64,000 nt of DNA from Streptomyces sp. JJ38 (GTDB lineage Bacteria > Actinomycetota > Actinomycetes > Streptomycetales > Streptomycetaceae): the NCBI RefSeq assembly GCF_019303475.1, contig NZ_JABLSI010000014.1, positions 28,144-92,143 of the forward strand. Direction: 5' to 3'. How positions within the stretch are numbered: position 1 is the stretch's first letter; every line of letters starts with the position of its first letter. Of this stretch, positions 7,998-16,054 are shown piece after piece. The translations under genes were made by a program, and so were the position numbers. The notes under the pieces are model-generated. The model was not told where the DNA came from and searched no databases. It worked only from the letters and a program-made list of their open reading frames with translations.

Positions 7998-8561
7998 TCA
8001 GTCAGCCACCGCCGTGAAGGCCACCTCCGCGGTGCCGGCGGTCACGGCCCGGCGGCCGGGCCCGGACTGGAACTGCCAGTACAGGTTGGTGTGCGCGATC
8101 ACCTGGGCCGGCTCGGGTGCGCCGTACTCGCGAAAGTCCTGCGTGGTGTGCGCGTCGCTGACCAGCGTCACGTCGTACCCGCGGACGAAGCCCCCGTGGA
8201 TCGTCGCGCGGATGCACCCGTCGGTCACCGCGCCCGTCACGACCAGTCGGCCCACCCCGCGCTCGGCGAGCACCGCCTCCAGCGTCGTGTCCTCGAACGC
8301 GTCACCGTAGGACTTGTGCACGAGCGGCTCAGCCTCGTCGCGGTCCAGCTCCGGCACCCACTGCCAGGGCTCACTGCCCCGCTCCAGCTCGTCGTCCGCG
8401 TGCTGGATCCACACCACGGGAACTCCCTCGGCGCGGGCCTTGCCCACGAGCGTGTTGATGTTCGCGATGACTCCGTCACGGTCGTGGGCGTCCGCCACCA
8501 CACCGTTCTGGACGTCGATGACGAGCAACGCGGTGTTCGGCCGATCGGTCAGGGTCGTCAT
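7998..8561 (-). CDS. isochorismatase-family cysteine hydrolase
   Basis: A 187-residue hydrolase of the isochorismatase/nicotinamidase superfamily. The catalytic triad is visible as Asp16 (LLVIDVQNG), Lys83 (LVHKSYGDAF) and Cys116 (VTDGCIRAT), with a cis-peptide-type GAVTDGC loop. DVTLVSDAHTT is the conserved strand after the nucleophile. The family hydrolyses amides or vinyl ethers; the substrate is not identifiable here. Cofactor-type metal ligands (D..H) are incomplete. It is a single gene with a strong hairpin at its end. Confidence 0.88.
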   Translation of the reverse strand: MTTLTDRPNTALLVIDVQNGVVADAHDRDGVIANINTLVGKARAEGVPVVWIQHADDELERGSEPWQWVPELDRDEAEPLVHKSYGDAFEDTTLEAVLAERGVGRLVVTGAVTDGCIRATIHGGFVRGYDVTLVSDAHTTQDFREYGAPEPAQVIAHTNLYWQFQSGPGRRAVTAGTAEVAFTAVAD

Positions 8562-8798
8562 GAAGAGCTCCTGTTCGTCGTCACGGGACGTGGTCCCGCA
8601 GCCCGGCCGATTCGCCCCCGTACGAACAGCGACCCCGGCCCCACTCGAGCATCGAATGGACTTTCACACTACGCGGGCGGACTGACAGCCGGCCCCAACC
8701 GCCCCTTCAGCCAAGGGCACGTAGGCAAGGAGCCACCGCCGAATCCCGTACACCACGTTCGTTAGGCTCCCCTGGCCACCAGGGGGAGGGGAGCGGCT

Positions 8799-9146
8799 GT
8801 GAGCACAGGGCGACAACTCGACGGGGAGAAGCTGCGGGCCGAAAGCCGCACCCGCATGCTCTGGGGCCTCACGTCTGTGCTGTGGGTGTGGTTCGCCTGG
8901 CTGATGCTCGTGCCCTACACACCGAGCGACGAGGCGCGCAAGGCCACATGCGACGCCCCTCTCGTCAAGGCCTTCGACCGCGAACCGGACCGGTGGCGCA
9001 ACCCCGGCGCCTGCGCCGCGTACCGCACCTGGCCGGAGCTGCTCGGGGTACTCGCTCTCGCCACCACGTCCACCACCGCGGCCATGGCGGCCCATGTGCA
9101 CAGGTCGTTCGTGGTGCGCCTGGGTGCGCGCGGCGAGGCGCGGTGA
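8799..9146 (+). CDS. two-TM hypothetical protein
   Basis: A 115-residue membrane protein. Predicted helices are at about residues 22-43 (LWGLTSVLWVWFAWLMLVP) and 81-101 (LLGVLALATTSTTAAMAA), with a loop between them that contains two cysteines (TCDAPL, GACAAY) and is probably extracellular. A GTG start follows a purine-rich GGGGAGGGGAG. No family recognised. Confidence 0.6.
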   Translation: MSTGRQLDGEKLRAESRTRMLWGLTSVLWVWFAWLMLVPYTPSDEARKATCDAPLVKAFDREPDRWRNPGACAAYRTWPELLGVLALATTSTTAAMAAHVHRSFVVRLGARGEAR

Positions 9147-9180
9147 GAGCAGTCCTACGGCCGCCATGCGACTCGCCCGC

Positions 9181-9450
9181 TCAACGGCGGAGGTTCACAC
9201 CGAAGCCCCGGAACGCGTCTCCGGTGAGCTCGCTGCCGCCGGTCCATGCGCGGAACCACTCGGTGGTCGGCGACGGAAGCGAAGCCCTCGAAAGGCTCCA
9301 AGTCCACGCCGTCGCCGCCGTCGTAGTCGAAGGGCTCCGCCAGGGCCGTGGCGAGCGCGGCGGGAACGCGCGATCGTCGTCACCGTCCGCCACCCGGCAG
9401 GTATCGGCGCGCCTGCGCGCCCCACTCGGGCGACGGGCCCGAGCGCACAC
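9181..9450 (-). pseudogene. frameshifted remnant, possibly SMI1/KNR4-like
   Basis: Protein-like sequence switches frame here. One frame reads LATALAEPFDYDGGDGVDLEPFEGF and then turns to nonsense. The adjacent frame continues with TTEWFRAWTGGSELTGDAF before a stop. Read together they resemble the N-terminus of streptomycete SMI1/KNR4 (SUKH)-type proteins, which are immunity-like proteins, as I remember that family. There is no intact ORF, and an in-frame TGA lies upstream. I call it a decayed gene; the family name is tentative. Confidence 0.4.
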
Positions 9451-9480
9451 CGGCGAGCAGGGAGGCCAGGCCTCGGGGGA

Positions 9481-9807
9481 TCACGGCTGTATAGGGAGCA
9501 GCGGCTCCAAGGGTGCGGCCGGAAGCATCCCTCGGTACTCGTTCCACCACTGCCGCGTCCGGTCGTCCGCCATCGCCTTCAGGCTGTGGAGTAGGGCGAC
9601 GTCGCCGCAGCCGTGGACGCGCGCGAAGGCTTCGACTCGCTCCGGTCTCACTCCGATACGCCCAAGCTCCATGTTGCTTACGCGGGACTGACCCACTCCG
9701 AGCAGTGCGCCAGCTTCCGTAGCCGACGACCCAGCACGCTCGCGCAGTTTTCGCAGCTCAGCGCCAAGCCTCCTCTGCCGGACCGTCGGTGCCTCTCGCG
9801 CCGGCAT
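9481..9807 (-). pseudogene. truncated XRE regulator (Scr1/DUF5753 type)
   Basis: A 108-residue ORF with an XRE helix-turn-helix (LRKLRERAGSSATEAGALLGVGQSRVSNMELGRIGV, residues 18-53). It continues into DDRTRQWWNEYRGMLP, the normal opening of the DUF5753/Scr1 domain, then stops after PLLPIQP. Family members are usually about 270-290 residues, so the effector domain is missing. The DNA downstream is the decayed remnant described separately, which points to deletion or recombination. A short DNA-binding fragment could still be made. Confidence 0.65.
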
Positions 9808-10141
9808 CTGACCTCCTCCGCTTCGGCGCCAACCGGCATCAGGTCACTCACGGACGGTGGCACCGTGGCACCGTGGAGGAAGTGCACCGCCCTGCCGCCG
9901 CGCGGTGGGGCGGCGGGCCACCGGAACGGGTAGCCATCTCGCCGTCTCCGAGAGGAAATACCACGCATGACGATCTCCCCTGCTCCCGGTCACCTCAGGC
10001 CGACGACGGACGGGAAGGTCGTCTGGTTCGAGCTGGGAGCTTGACGACCGTTCACGCCGAGGTCGAGATAGGCCTGAGCCGGTCCGCCACGGGGGAGAGG
10101 TAAACGAACCGGCTCAGAGTAACTACACTACTACGCTCAGC
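9808..10141. other. intergenic region without a clear gene
   Basis: No convincing gene is visible. It contains a short GTGGCACC direct repeat near 9855 and a 25-codon plus-strand reading frame (MTISPAPGHLRP...) from 9967 preceded by AGGAAA, too short to support. The right end holds the terminator of the minus-strand pilus operon. Confidence 0.5.
10074..10117. terminator. stem-loop terminator of the pilus locus
   Basis: A perfect 10-bp inverted repeat, ctgagccggt at 10074-10083 with its complement at 10108-10117, 25 bases past the stop codon of the OmpA-domain gene. It is well placed to end the long minus-strand Tad transcript. Confidence 0.7.
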
Positions 10142-10756
10142 TTATTCGTTGCGGGGGAACGAGACCTCCACCCGTCGATTCTTTGTCCGGCCTTCCTCCG
10201 TGGCGTTGGACGCGACCGGGTAGTCCTCGCTGTAGCCGCGGATGTTGAAGGTGATCCCCGGGTTGTCGAGATGCTTGGCCAACTCGCGGTGCACGGCCTC
10301 GGCCCGGTCCTGGGAGAGCGTAACGCCGTGGTCATAGGAGCCGAGGTTGTCCGTGAAGCCGTAGATGTTGACCTCGGTCGAGCCCTGCTCGTTGATCTCG
10401 TCCGCGATGTCCTTGATGCGGGCGCTCGCCTCGGCGTTGAGTTCGGCACTGTCCATACCGAAGAGAACTTCCGCCTGAAGCGTGAACTTCGTCTTCTCGT
10501 TCGAGTCCTCGCGCCGCTCCTCGCCCGAGCCGTCCTCGACGACCTGAACGATGTCGATGACCCGAGGCTCCGCGAGTGCCGCGCCGTCGCGCATCCGCAG
10601 CTGCGGCGAGTTGGCGTCGATGCGTACCGGCGGCTTGTCGTTGGCCGAACCGTAGGGCCCGTCAGCGCTCGCCCCGGGAGCCAGCGTGAGGGTGAGCGCG
10701 GCGGCGGTGAGCGTCGCCAACGCCGCGGATGTCACTGGGCCGCGCCGCACGGTCAT
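10142..10756 (-). CDS. secreted OmpA-domain protein at the end of the Tad locus
   Basis: A 204-residue exported protein. The signal peptide runs to ASADGPY (cleavage near residue 32). The C-terminal 110 residues form an OmpA/MotB-type domain: VLFGMDSAELNAEASARI, then GFTDNLGSYDHGVTLSQDRAEAV, then GYSEDYPVASNATEEGRTKNRRVEV. The Asp in TDN and the Arg in NRRVE are the residues that bind diaminopimelate in peptidoglycan in characterised OmpA domains. In a Gram-positive host it would sit in the wall and could anchor the pilus apparatus. It begins four bases after the upstream lipoprotein gene, so the two are co-transcribed. Confidence 0.85.
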   Translation of the reverse strand: MTVRRGPVTSAALATLTAAALTLTLAPGASADGPYGSANDKPPVRIDANSPQLRMRDGAALAEPRVIDIVQVVEDGSGEERREDSNEKTKFTLQAEVLFGMDSAELNAEASARIKDIADEINEQGSTEVNIYGFTDNLGSYDHGVTLSQDRAEAVHRELAKHLDNPGITFNIRGYSEDYPVASNATEEGRTKNRRVEVSFPRNE

Positions 10757-10760
10757 ATGC

Positions 10761-11351
10761 TCACCCCTCCGTGAGTTCGAGCGTCACGGGAGACATTGAC
10801 GGCACATGGAACTCCACCGCTGCGACATTGGCAGGCGGGGCAGGGAACTGAGCGAAGACGGGCCTGCTCTCGCCCGGCTGGACACCCGCCAACCCCGTCG
10901 TGCACAAGCATTGACCGTCAGTATCCCGGAGAACCATGTAGCGCTTTTTGCCCGACTTGTCAATCAAGGTGGCACCTGCGATTGAGGACTTGGACTTGAT
11001 GGCCGTCTCCTCGGATCGCCACTCAGCGGCACGGAATGTTCGGTCGCCCTTGTTGTATAGCGTCCCACTCACAGTGACGAACCCGCCGGCGTCGCGCACG
11101 GCGGAGTGAACAGCGATCTCGATCCCGTTGGCACCTTTGAGCTCGCCAATCACCTTGCTGGTGTCGACTTCATCATCCCCTGCGTCCGTGCTGGCGCTAC
11201 TGCTTGCGCTGGACTTCTTTGGCGCGGATGGGTTCGCCTCGTCGTCGTCTCCGCCACCGCCACACGCGGCCAGCGTGAACAGGGCGACCATGGTCACCGC
11301 TGTAGCCACGGCGCTTCGGTAGGCCGTGCGCTCAGTGTGCCGAGAACTCAT
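10761..11351 (-). CDS. Tad-locus lipoprotein
   Basis: A 196-residue lipoprotein. It has a long hydrophobic signal ending in the lipobox TLAAC (Cys near residue 30), then a GGGGDDDE and Ser-rich linker, and a C-terminal beta-rich domain (ANGIEIAVHSAVRDAGGFVTVSGTLYNKG ... VEFHVPSMSPVTLELTEG). The domain resembles the Ig-like DUF4352-type folds of actinobacterial lipoproteins. The ATG is preceded by GAAGGAT. It lies between the TadG-like and OmpA-domain genes, so it probably belongs to the envelope part of the pilus machine. Confidence 0.7.
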   Translation of the reverse strand: MSSRHTERTAYRSAVATAVTMVALFTLAACGGGGDDDEANPSAPKKSSASSSASTDAGDDEVDTSKVIGELKGANGIEIAVHSAVRDAGGFVTVSGTLYNKGDRTFRAAEWRSEETAIKSKSSIAGATLIDKSGKKRYMVLRDTDGQCLCTTGLAGVQPGESRPVFAQFPAPPANVAAVEFHVPSMSPVTLELTEG

Positions 11352-11380
11352 TGGTGACAAATCCTTCGGTGGAGTGAACT

Positions 11381-11971
11381 TCAATCGATGAGCCGAACGG
11401 AAAACATGATGTCCAGGTCGGGCAAGGAGTCACCTGCCTCAGGATCAACTGTGACCGAATCGCCATCGCAGTCCAGTTCGATCGGAGCGGGATCACCTTC
11501 CGCGTCGGACTCCGACGTCAGTACGCAACGGGGTTCGAGGAGCGCTCGCGCATTCGCCGTCGCGAAAGTCCCTTCTGTGCCAGGCACGACGGTGTCACCC
11601 ACCGGGTCCAGCGCCTTCACTTCTACCCGGACACTCTGCGGGGGCCATGGCGAGACCTCGCACACCAGAGCATCCGCGCCGTTGCTCTCCGCGAACTGGC
11701 GGGCTGCGGCACAGGGATCCTGGAGACCGACTATGTGCCCATTGAGCAGGTCCTTCCAATCATCAGGATTCGCAACGCTGTCCAGAAGTGCTTCGCCCAA
11801 CTGGTCCCGTGTGTCGTACGCCGCAGCGAGGGCTGCGGCATCTGCAGCTCCTTGTACACCGTTGCGGCTGACGGCAGCCTGCCCGAACGCAAAATAGGCC
11901 ACAGCCAGGAACAGCAACCCTGCGACCACAGTGATGTACACGGGAAAGGCTTGACCTCGATCACCCCCCAT
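11381..11971 (-). CDS. TadG/TadE-like pilus assembly protein
   Basis: A 196-residue protein with the N-terminal class III-type signal GGDRGQAFPVYITVVAGLLFLAVAYFAFGQA (residues 2-32), as in Tad minor pilins (TadE/TadG). RNGVQGAADAAALAAAYDTR follows, which is the conserved coiled helix of TadG-like proteins. The extracytoplasmic half has two Cys pairs (DPCAA, ALVCEV, PRCVL, LDCDG). It starts 11 bases after the Flp stop, so the genes are co-transcribed. The prepilin peptidase at the window start is the likely processor. Confidence 0.8.
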   Translation of the reverse strand: MGGDRGQAFPVYITVVAGLLFLAVAYFAFGQAAVSRNGVQGAADAAALAAAYDTRDQLGEALLDSVANPDDWKDLLNGHIVGLQDPCAAARQFAESNGADALVCEVSPWPPQSVRVEVKALDPVGDTVVPGTEGTFATANARALLEPRCVLTSESDAEGDPAPIELDCDGDSVTVDPEAGDSLPDLDIMFSVRLID

Positions 11972-11982
11972 GGAGCGAGCCG

Positions 11983-12162
11983 CTATTTGCCCCCGGTGAC
12001 CTTCGAGATCTGGTCGCCGATCGCATTGGCGATCTCCGTTCCGAAGTCCGTCGTCAGAAGCACGACGATGATCGCGGCTACGACGGCGAGGATGCCGAGG
12101 TACTCGATCGCGGTCTGGCCGCGATCGTCGGGGCGGGGCTTGAAGAGCGGAAGGCGGGGCAT
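11983..12162 (-). CDS. flp: Flp-family major pilin
   Basis: A 59-residue Flp-type pilin. A short basic leader is followed by DDRGQTAIEYLGILAVVAAIIVVLLTT, with the Gly-x-x-x-x-Glu-Tyr signature used by A24 prepilin peptidases (cleavage expected at the Gly of RGQ, or close by), then a hydrophobic assembly helix and a short tail ending KVTGGK. GGAGAGGGAG precedes the ATG. It is the major fibre subunit of the pilus. A gap of 270 bases with its own promoter-like element separates it from tadC, as expected for a highly expressed subunit. Confidence 0.9.
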   Translation of the reverse strand: MPRLPLFKPRPDDRGQTAIEYLGILAVVAAIIVVLLTTDFGTEIANAIGDQISKVTGGK

Positions 12163-12385
12163 GGGGTTCTCCCTCTCCGGGGTCGGGCGCGGGGGTGTGA
12201 GGTCGGGCTGTGGAGCGGGACGGGGGCGGGGCGGGGCCCAGACCGTCACGGGGGGCCGGTGTCACATGGTTCGGCACGGGACATGGCCTCCTCGCGGTCC
12301 GTCGGGGGTACGCGGTGACGTGGTCAGGGTTCGCTCCAGAGAGTGACTCTGCCACAACGGGTTGCGCACGCGAAGGGGGTGCGGC

Positions 12386-12414
12386 GAATTGTGTGGGAAC
12401 TCGTAATGTGTCAA
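12386..12414 (-). promoter_or_regulatory. candidate promoter for flp
   Basis: On the minus strand a perfect -35 hexamer TTGACA (12409-12414) is followed by CAATTC at 17-bp spacing or CACAAT at 15-bp spacing. It lies in the tadC-flp gap, about 225 bases before the flp start, in locally AT-richer DNA. A housekeeping sigma factor could use it to transcribe flp and the genes after it independently of the upstream tad genes. Confidence 0.45.
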
Positions 12415-12432
12415 GGCCACTTCACTCACCCC

Positions 12433-13320
12433 TCACTCCCCCGTGATGCGGCTGAACTCGGTTTCGGTGCCGAGGAAGAGACCGGCGACCAGCAGGATAA
12501 GCGTGGCCGGGACCATGACGGTGGTGATGACGAGGGTGGCCTTGGGGACGGCACGGGCGGCTCGGCGGCGGGCCAGTTGGGCGTCGGTGCGCCGCATGTC
12601 GGCGGCGATGGCGATGAGGGTGTCGACGATGGGCGCGCCGAGGTCCTCGCCCTGCTGGAGGGCGGTGACGAACAGGGCCACCTGTTCGGAGTCGTTGCGG
12701 CGGCGGAGGTCCTCGAAGGCCTGGCGGCGGCTGACGCCCATGTCCATCTGGCGCAGGGTGATGCGGAGTTCGTCGGCCCACGGGCCCTCGTACCGTTCGG
12801 CGACGCGGTCGAGGGCCTGGCGGAAGCCGAGGCCGGCGGAGACGACGACGGCGAGCACGTCGAGGAAGTCCGGCAGGGTGCGCTCGATCTCGGCGCGGCG
12901 GATGCGGATGGATGCCGCAATGCCGACCTCGACCCAGAACAGGCCGAAGGCGACCATGAGGGCCGCGAGGAGCCATTGGCCGCGGGTGAGCATGGCGAGG
13001 GCGCCGAAGGCGCCGAGGAAGCCGTAGACCGCGCGGCGGGCGGCGTAGCGGTCGAGGGTGAGGCCGCCGGGGTTGCCGGCGCGGTCGATGCGGCGCCGGA
13101 CGGCGTCGACGCGCCGGGGGCCCATGAGCCGGAGGACGAGGGGTGCCCAGCGCATGCCGAGGCGGTCGAGGGCGGAGCCGACGGGCGTGGTGCGGGAGGC
13201 GCCGACTTCCAGGGCGAGGGCGAGGTCGGCGGGGAGCTTGGCGTCGGCGCGGTAGAGGCGGATGCCGTAGGCGAGCCCGGTGAGGGAGAGGGCTGCGAGG
13301 GCGGCGAGGAGGAGGGTCAT
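12433..13320 (-). CDS. tadC: Tad secretion inner-membrane protein TadC
   Basis: A 295-residue T2SS F-domain protein, one of the paired platform proteins of the Tad pilus. An N-terminal helix is followed by a cytoplasmic section, then two helices (AVYGFLGAFGALAML, WLLAALMVAFGLFWVEV). The F domain reads TLPDFLDVLAVVVSAGLGFRQALDRVAERYEGPWADEL ... LQQGEDLGAPIVDTL, with final helices at VPATLILLVAGLFLG. It lies 12 bases after tadB. Together with TadB it should couple the TadA ATPase to fibre assembly. Confidence 0.88.
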   Translation of the reverse strand: MTLLLAALAALSLTGLAYGIRLYRADAKLPADLALALEVGASRTTPVGSALDRLGMRWAPLVLRLMGPRRVDAVRRRIDRAGNPGGLTLDRYAARRAVYGFLGAFGALAMLTRGQWLLAALMVAFGLFWVEVGIAASIRIRRAEIERTLPDFLDVLAVVVSAGLGFRQALDRVAERYEGPWADELRITLRQMDMGVSRRQAFEDLRRRNDSEQVALFVTALQQGEDLGAPIVDTLIAIAADMRRTDAQLARRRAARAVPKATLVITTVMVPATLILLVAGLFLGTETEFSRITGE

Positions 13321-13332
13321 GGGTGGTGGGCC

Positions 13333-14271
13333 TCAGACGTCGATCCGGGACATGCGGCGGATGACGAGGAATCCGGCCGCGTAGAGGGAGAAGGCGAGGA
13401 CGACGGCGGCCTGGCCGACGAAGGTGCTGGTCATGCGGTCGAGGACGCCGGAGCCCGCGCGGTCCATCATGAGCAGGACGGTGAGGCCGATGAGGGGGAC
13501 GGCGTAGGCGGTCATCATGACCTGGGAGAGCTGGGTCCGGACCTCCCGCCGGGTCTCCTTGCGCTGTTCCAGCGTCTCGGTGAGGTTGCGCAGGGAGCTG
13601 ACGACCTGGCCGCCGGCCCGGTTGGAGAGCACCAGGGTGGTGACGAGGACGACGAGTTCGCGGGAGGGGAGGCGGGCGGCGAGCTCGCCGAGGGCGTCGT
13701 CGAGGGAGTGGCCGACGCCGAGGGCGTGGGAGACCTTGGTGAGCTCCTCCCCCGCCGGTGCGTCCATCTCCTCGGCGGCCATGGTGATGGCGGTGCGCAG
13801 GGCGAGCCCGGCCTGGGTGCCGTTGGCGAGGAGGCGGGCGAGTTCGGGGAGCTGGTTGATGAACTTGTCGATGCGCTTCTGCCGCTGCCAGTTGAGGAAG
13901 GCGTTGGCCGCGCCGAGGCCCAGCACCGCGGCGAGGGGGCCGAAGAAGGGGGAGAGGAGGGACTGGGCGGCGAGCCACAGTGCGGCGACGGCGGAGGCCA
14001 CGTAGACCGTGTACTCGCCGGGGGTGAGGTCCAGCCCGGTCGCGGCGAGGCGGAGTTCGAGGCGGCGGCCGGGGGCGGTACGGCGCAGCCGGCGGTCGAG
14101 GGCGGCGAAGCGGCGGTCGCCGCCGGCCACGGGGGGCGTCTGGCTGAGCCGTTCGACGAGGGTTTGGTGCTGGGCGCGCCCCGCGGCGTAGGTGCGCAGC
14201 CCGGCGACGGCGAGGGCGCAGGCGACGAGCGTGGCGCCGAGGGTGAGCAGTATGAGCTGGTCGAGAGTCAC
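13333..14271 (-). CDS. tadB: Tad secretion inner-membrane protein TadB
   Basis: A 312-residue T2SS F-domain protein. A first helix (LDQLILLTLGATLVACALAVAGL) is followed by a cytoplasmic section, a helix pair (YVASAVAALWLAAQSLLSPFFGPLAAVLGLG) and the F domain: FINQLPELARLLANGTQAGLALRTAITMAAEEM ... LPSRELVVLVTTLVLSNRAGGQVVSSLRNLTETLEQR. A C-terminal helix follows. The GTG start lies 11 bases after tadA. It partners TadC as the membrane platform of the pilus. Confidence 0.88.
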   Translation of the reverse strand: MTLDQLILLTLGATLVACALAVAGLRTYAAGRAQHQTLVERLSQTPPVAGGDRRFAALDRRLRRTAPGRRLELRLAATGLDLTPGEYTVYVASAVAALWLAAQSLLSPFFGPLAAVLGLGAANAFLNWQRQKRIDKFINQLPELARLLANGTQAGLALRTAITMAAEEMDAPAGEELTKVSHALGVGHSLDDALGELAARLPSRELVVLVTTLVLSNRAGGQVVSSLRNLTETLEQRKETRREVRTQLSQVMMTAYAVPLIGLTVLLMMDRAGSGVLDRMTSTFVGQAAVVLAFSLYAAGFLVIRRMSRIDV

Positions 14272-14281
14272 GGCGGAGTCC

Positions 14282-15619
14282 TCAGCGGGCGGCGCGGGTG
14301 GCGAGTTCGAGTTCGGAGTCGCCGACGCCGAAGCTGGGCGGGAGGGCTTCGCCGCTGAGGTAGAGGCGGTCGGCGACGCGGCGTGGGACGGGGTGGTAGG
14401 TGAAGTGGCCGCGGACGACGCCGTCAGCCTCGATCGGCCGGTGCTGGAAGCGGGCGACGGTGGTGATGCGGTAGTCCTCGCGGCCCGCGGAGTCGAGGAG
14501 GGCGAGTTCGGTGACGCGGCGGGAGCCGTCGGGGTGCCGGGTGAGCTGGACGAGGACGTCGACGGCGCTGTTGATCTGGTCGCGTAGGGCCTCGAAGGGG
14601 ATCTTGACCTCGGACATGGAGGCGAGGGTCTGGAGCCGCATGAGGGCGTCCTCGGTGCTGTTGGCGTGGACGGTGGCGAGGGAGCCGTCGTGACCGGTGG
14701 ACATGGCTTGCAGCATGTCGAGGGTCTCGCCGCCGCGCACCTCGCCGACGATGATGCGGTCGGGCCGCATGCGCAGGGAGTTGCGGACGAGGTCGCGGAT
14801 GGTGATCTGTCCGTTGCCCTCGACGTTGGGCGGACGGGATTCGAGGGAGATGACGTGCTGCTGCTGGAGCTGGAGTTCGGCGGCGTCCTCGACGGTGATG
14901 ATGCGTTCGCCGTCGGGGATGAGCCCGGAGAGCGCGTTGAGGAGTGTCGTCTTCCCCGAGCCGGTGGCACCGGAGACGATGATGTTGAACTTCGCCCGGA
15001 CGAGTGAGGCGAGGAAGACGGTCATCGGTTCGTCGAGCGTGCCGAGGCCGATGAGCTCGTGGAGGGTGTACGAGCGGGGAAAGCGGCGGATGGTGAGCGT
15101 CGGGCCGGTGAGGGCGAGCGGCGGGATGATGACGTTGACGCGTTCCCCGGTGGGCAGGCGGGCGTCCACCATGGGGTTGGACTCGTCGACGCGGCGGTTG
15201 ACGGTCGAGACGATGCGCTCGATGGTCTGCATGAGCTGGTCGCCGGAGGCGAAGCGCAGCGGGAGGCGTTCGACGCGGCCGGCGCGTTCGACGTAGACGT
15301 GGTCGGGCCCGTTGACCATGATCTCGGTGATGGAGGGGTCCTCCAGGAGCGGTTCGAGGATGCCCAGCCCGAGCGCCTCGTCCACGACACGGCGGATGAG
15401 CAGGGCGCGTTCGGAGGTGGACAGGACGGGGCCCTCGCGGCTGATGATGTGGCCGAGGACGCGTTCGAGCCGGGTGCGGCGTTCCGCGGCGGTCAGCGAG
15501 GACATCTCGGCGAGGTCGATCTCCTCCAGCAGCTTGGCCCGGAACGTGCCGACGAGGTGGCTCTCCTCGGGCCGGTCGGCGGTGGCTTCGGGCGCTGCGA
15601 TGCGGGCCTTGAGGCTCAC
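14282..15619 (-). CDS. tadA: Tad pilus assembly ATPase TadA/CpaF
   Basis: A 445-residue secretion ATPase of the CpaF/TadA (VirB11-like) class that powers Flp pilus assembly in the cytoplasm. Walker A is GATGSGKTT at residues 217-225. The Asp box VEDAAELQLQQQHVISLESR and the Walker B / His-box region RIIVGEVRGGETLDMLQAMSTGHDGSLATVHANS follow. The N-terminal part (EPLLEDPSITEIMVNGPDHVYV) is the usual N-domain. It is complete and all ATPase motifs are intact. It is separated from the next upstream gene by 36 bases and is part of the tad operon. Confidence 0.95.
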   Translation of the reverse strand: MSLKARIAAPEATADRPEESHLVGTFRAKLLEEIDLAEMSSLTAAERRTRLERVLGHIISREGPVLSTSERALLIRRVVDEALGLGILEPLLEDPSITEIMVNGPDHVYVERAGRVERLPLRFASGDQLMQTIERIVSTVNRRVDESNPMVDARLPTGERVNVIIPPLALTGPTLTIRRFPRSYTLHELIGLGTLDEPMTVFLASLVRAKFNIIVSGATGSGKTTLLNALSGLIPDGERIITVEDAAELQLQQQHVISLESRPPNVEGNGQITIRDLVRNSLRMRPDRIIVGEVRGGETLDMLQAMSTGHDGSLATVHANSTEDALMRLQTLASMSEVKIPFEALRDQINSAVDVLVQLTRHPDGSRRVTELALLDSAGREDYRITTVARFQHRPIEADGVVRGHFTYHPVPRRVADRLYLSGEALPPSFGVGDSELELATRAAR

Positions 15620-15655
15620 GGCGGGGTTCTCCTTCCGGCTCGTGCGGTGGGTCGG

Positions 15656-16054
15656 TCAGTCGCGGACGCGGGGCATGGTGGCCGACTTCGTGGCGCTGCC
15701 GAAGTCGACGAAGGGGATGACGGAGGGGATGTCGACGGTGGCCGTCACCGTGACCTCCCCGGGGGCGCGGGCCTCGGCGAAGGACGCGCCGTCGGCGAGC
15801 CAGCCGCTGAGGGCGGCCTCCCCGGCGTCGGCGGCGGCGCGTTCGTCGTCCTGGGAGACGTAGCGGGCCGCGGTCCGGGCGGCGGTGCCGGCCTGCTGGG
15901 CGGTGTAGGCGGCGAGACCGAGCTGGACGGCGGCGAGGGCGATGAGGAGCAGCAGGGGCAGGAAGCCGAGGTACTCGATGGCCGCCTGGCCTCGGTCCCT
16001 GGAGCGGTTCCGGGAAGGTGCGTGCCCGCGCCCGCAGCTCAGCGGCCGACTCAT
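15656..16054 (-). CDS. TadE-like pseudopilin (second)
   Basis: A 132-residue TadE-family protein. The basic leader RNRSRDRGQAAIEYLGFLPLLLLIALAAVQLGLAAYTAQQAGTAARTAARYVSQ contains the GxxxxEY-type processing signal, the assembly helix and the typical AAR-rich helix. The extracytoplasmic part is short and beta-rich (VTVTATVDIPSVIPFVDFG). Its ATG overlaps the upstream TadE stop (ATGA), which indicates translational coupling and probably a heteromeric minor-pilin pair. It is a likely substrate of the prepilin peptidase. Confidence 0.85.
   Translation of the reverse strand: MSRPLSCGRGHAPSRNRSRDRGQAAIEYLGFLPLLLLIALAAVQLGLAAYTAQQAGTAARTAARYVSQDDERAAADAGEAALSGWLADGASFAEARAPGEVTVTATVDIPSVIPFVDFGSATKSATMPRVRD

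Noticed and set aside
12343..14358. Very long plus-strand open frames opposite the tad genes, for example a 671-codon frame.
   Set aside because: They are mirror frames of tadA-tadC. The products are low-complexity Glu/Gly/Ala chains, as expected from the antisense of GC-rich coding DNA.
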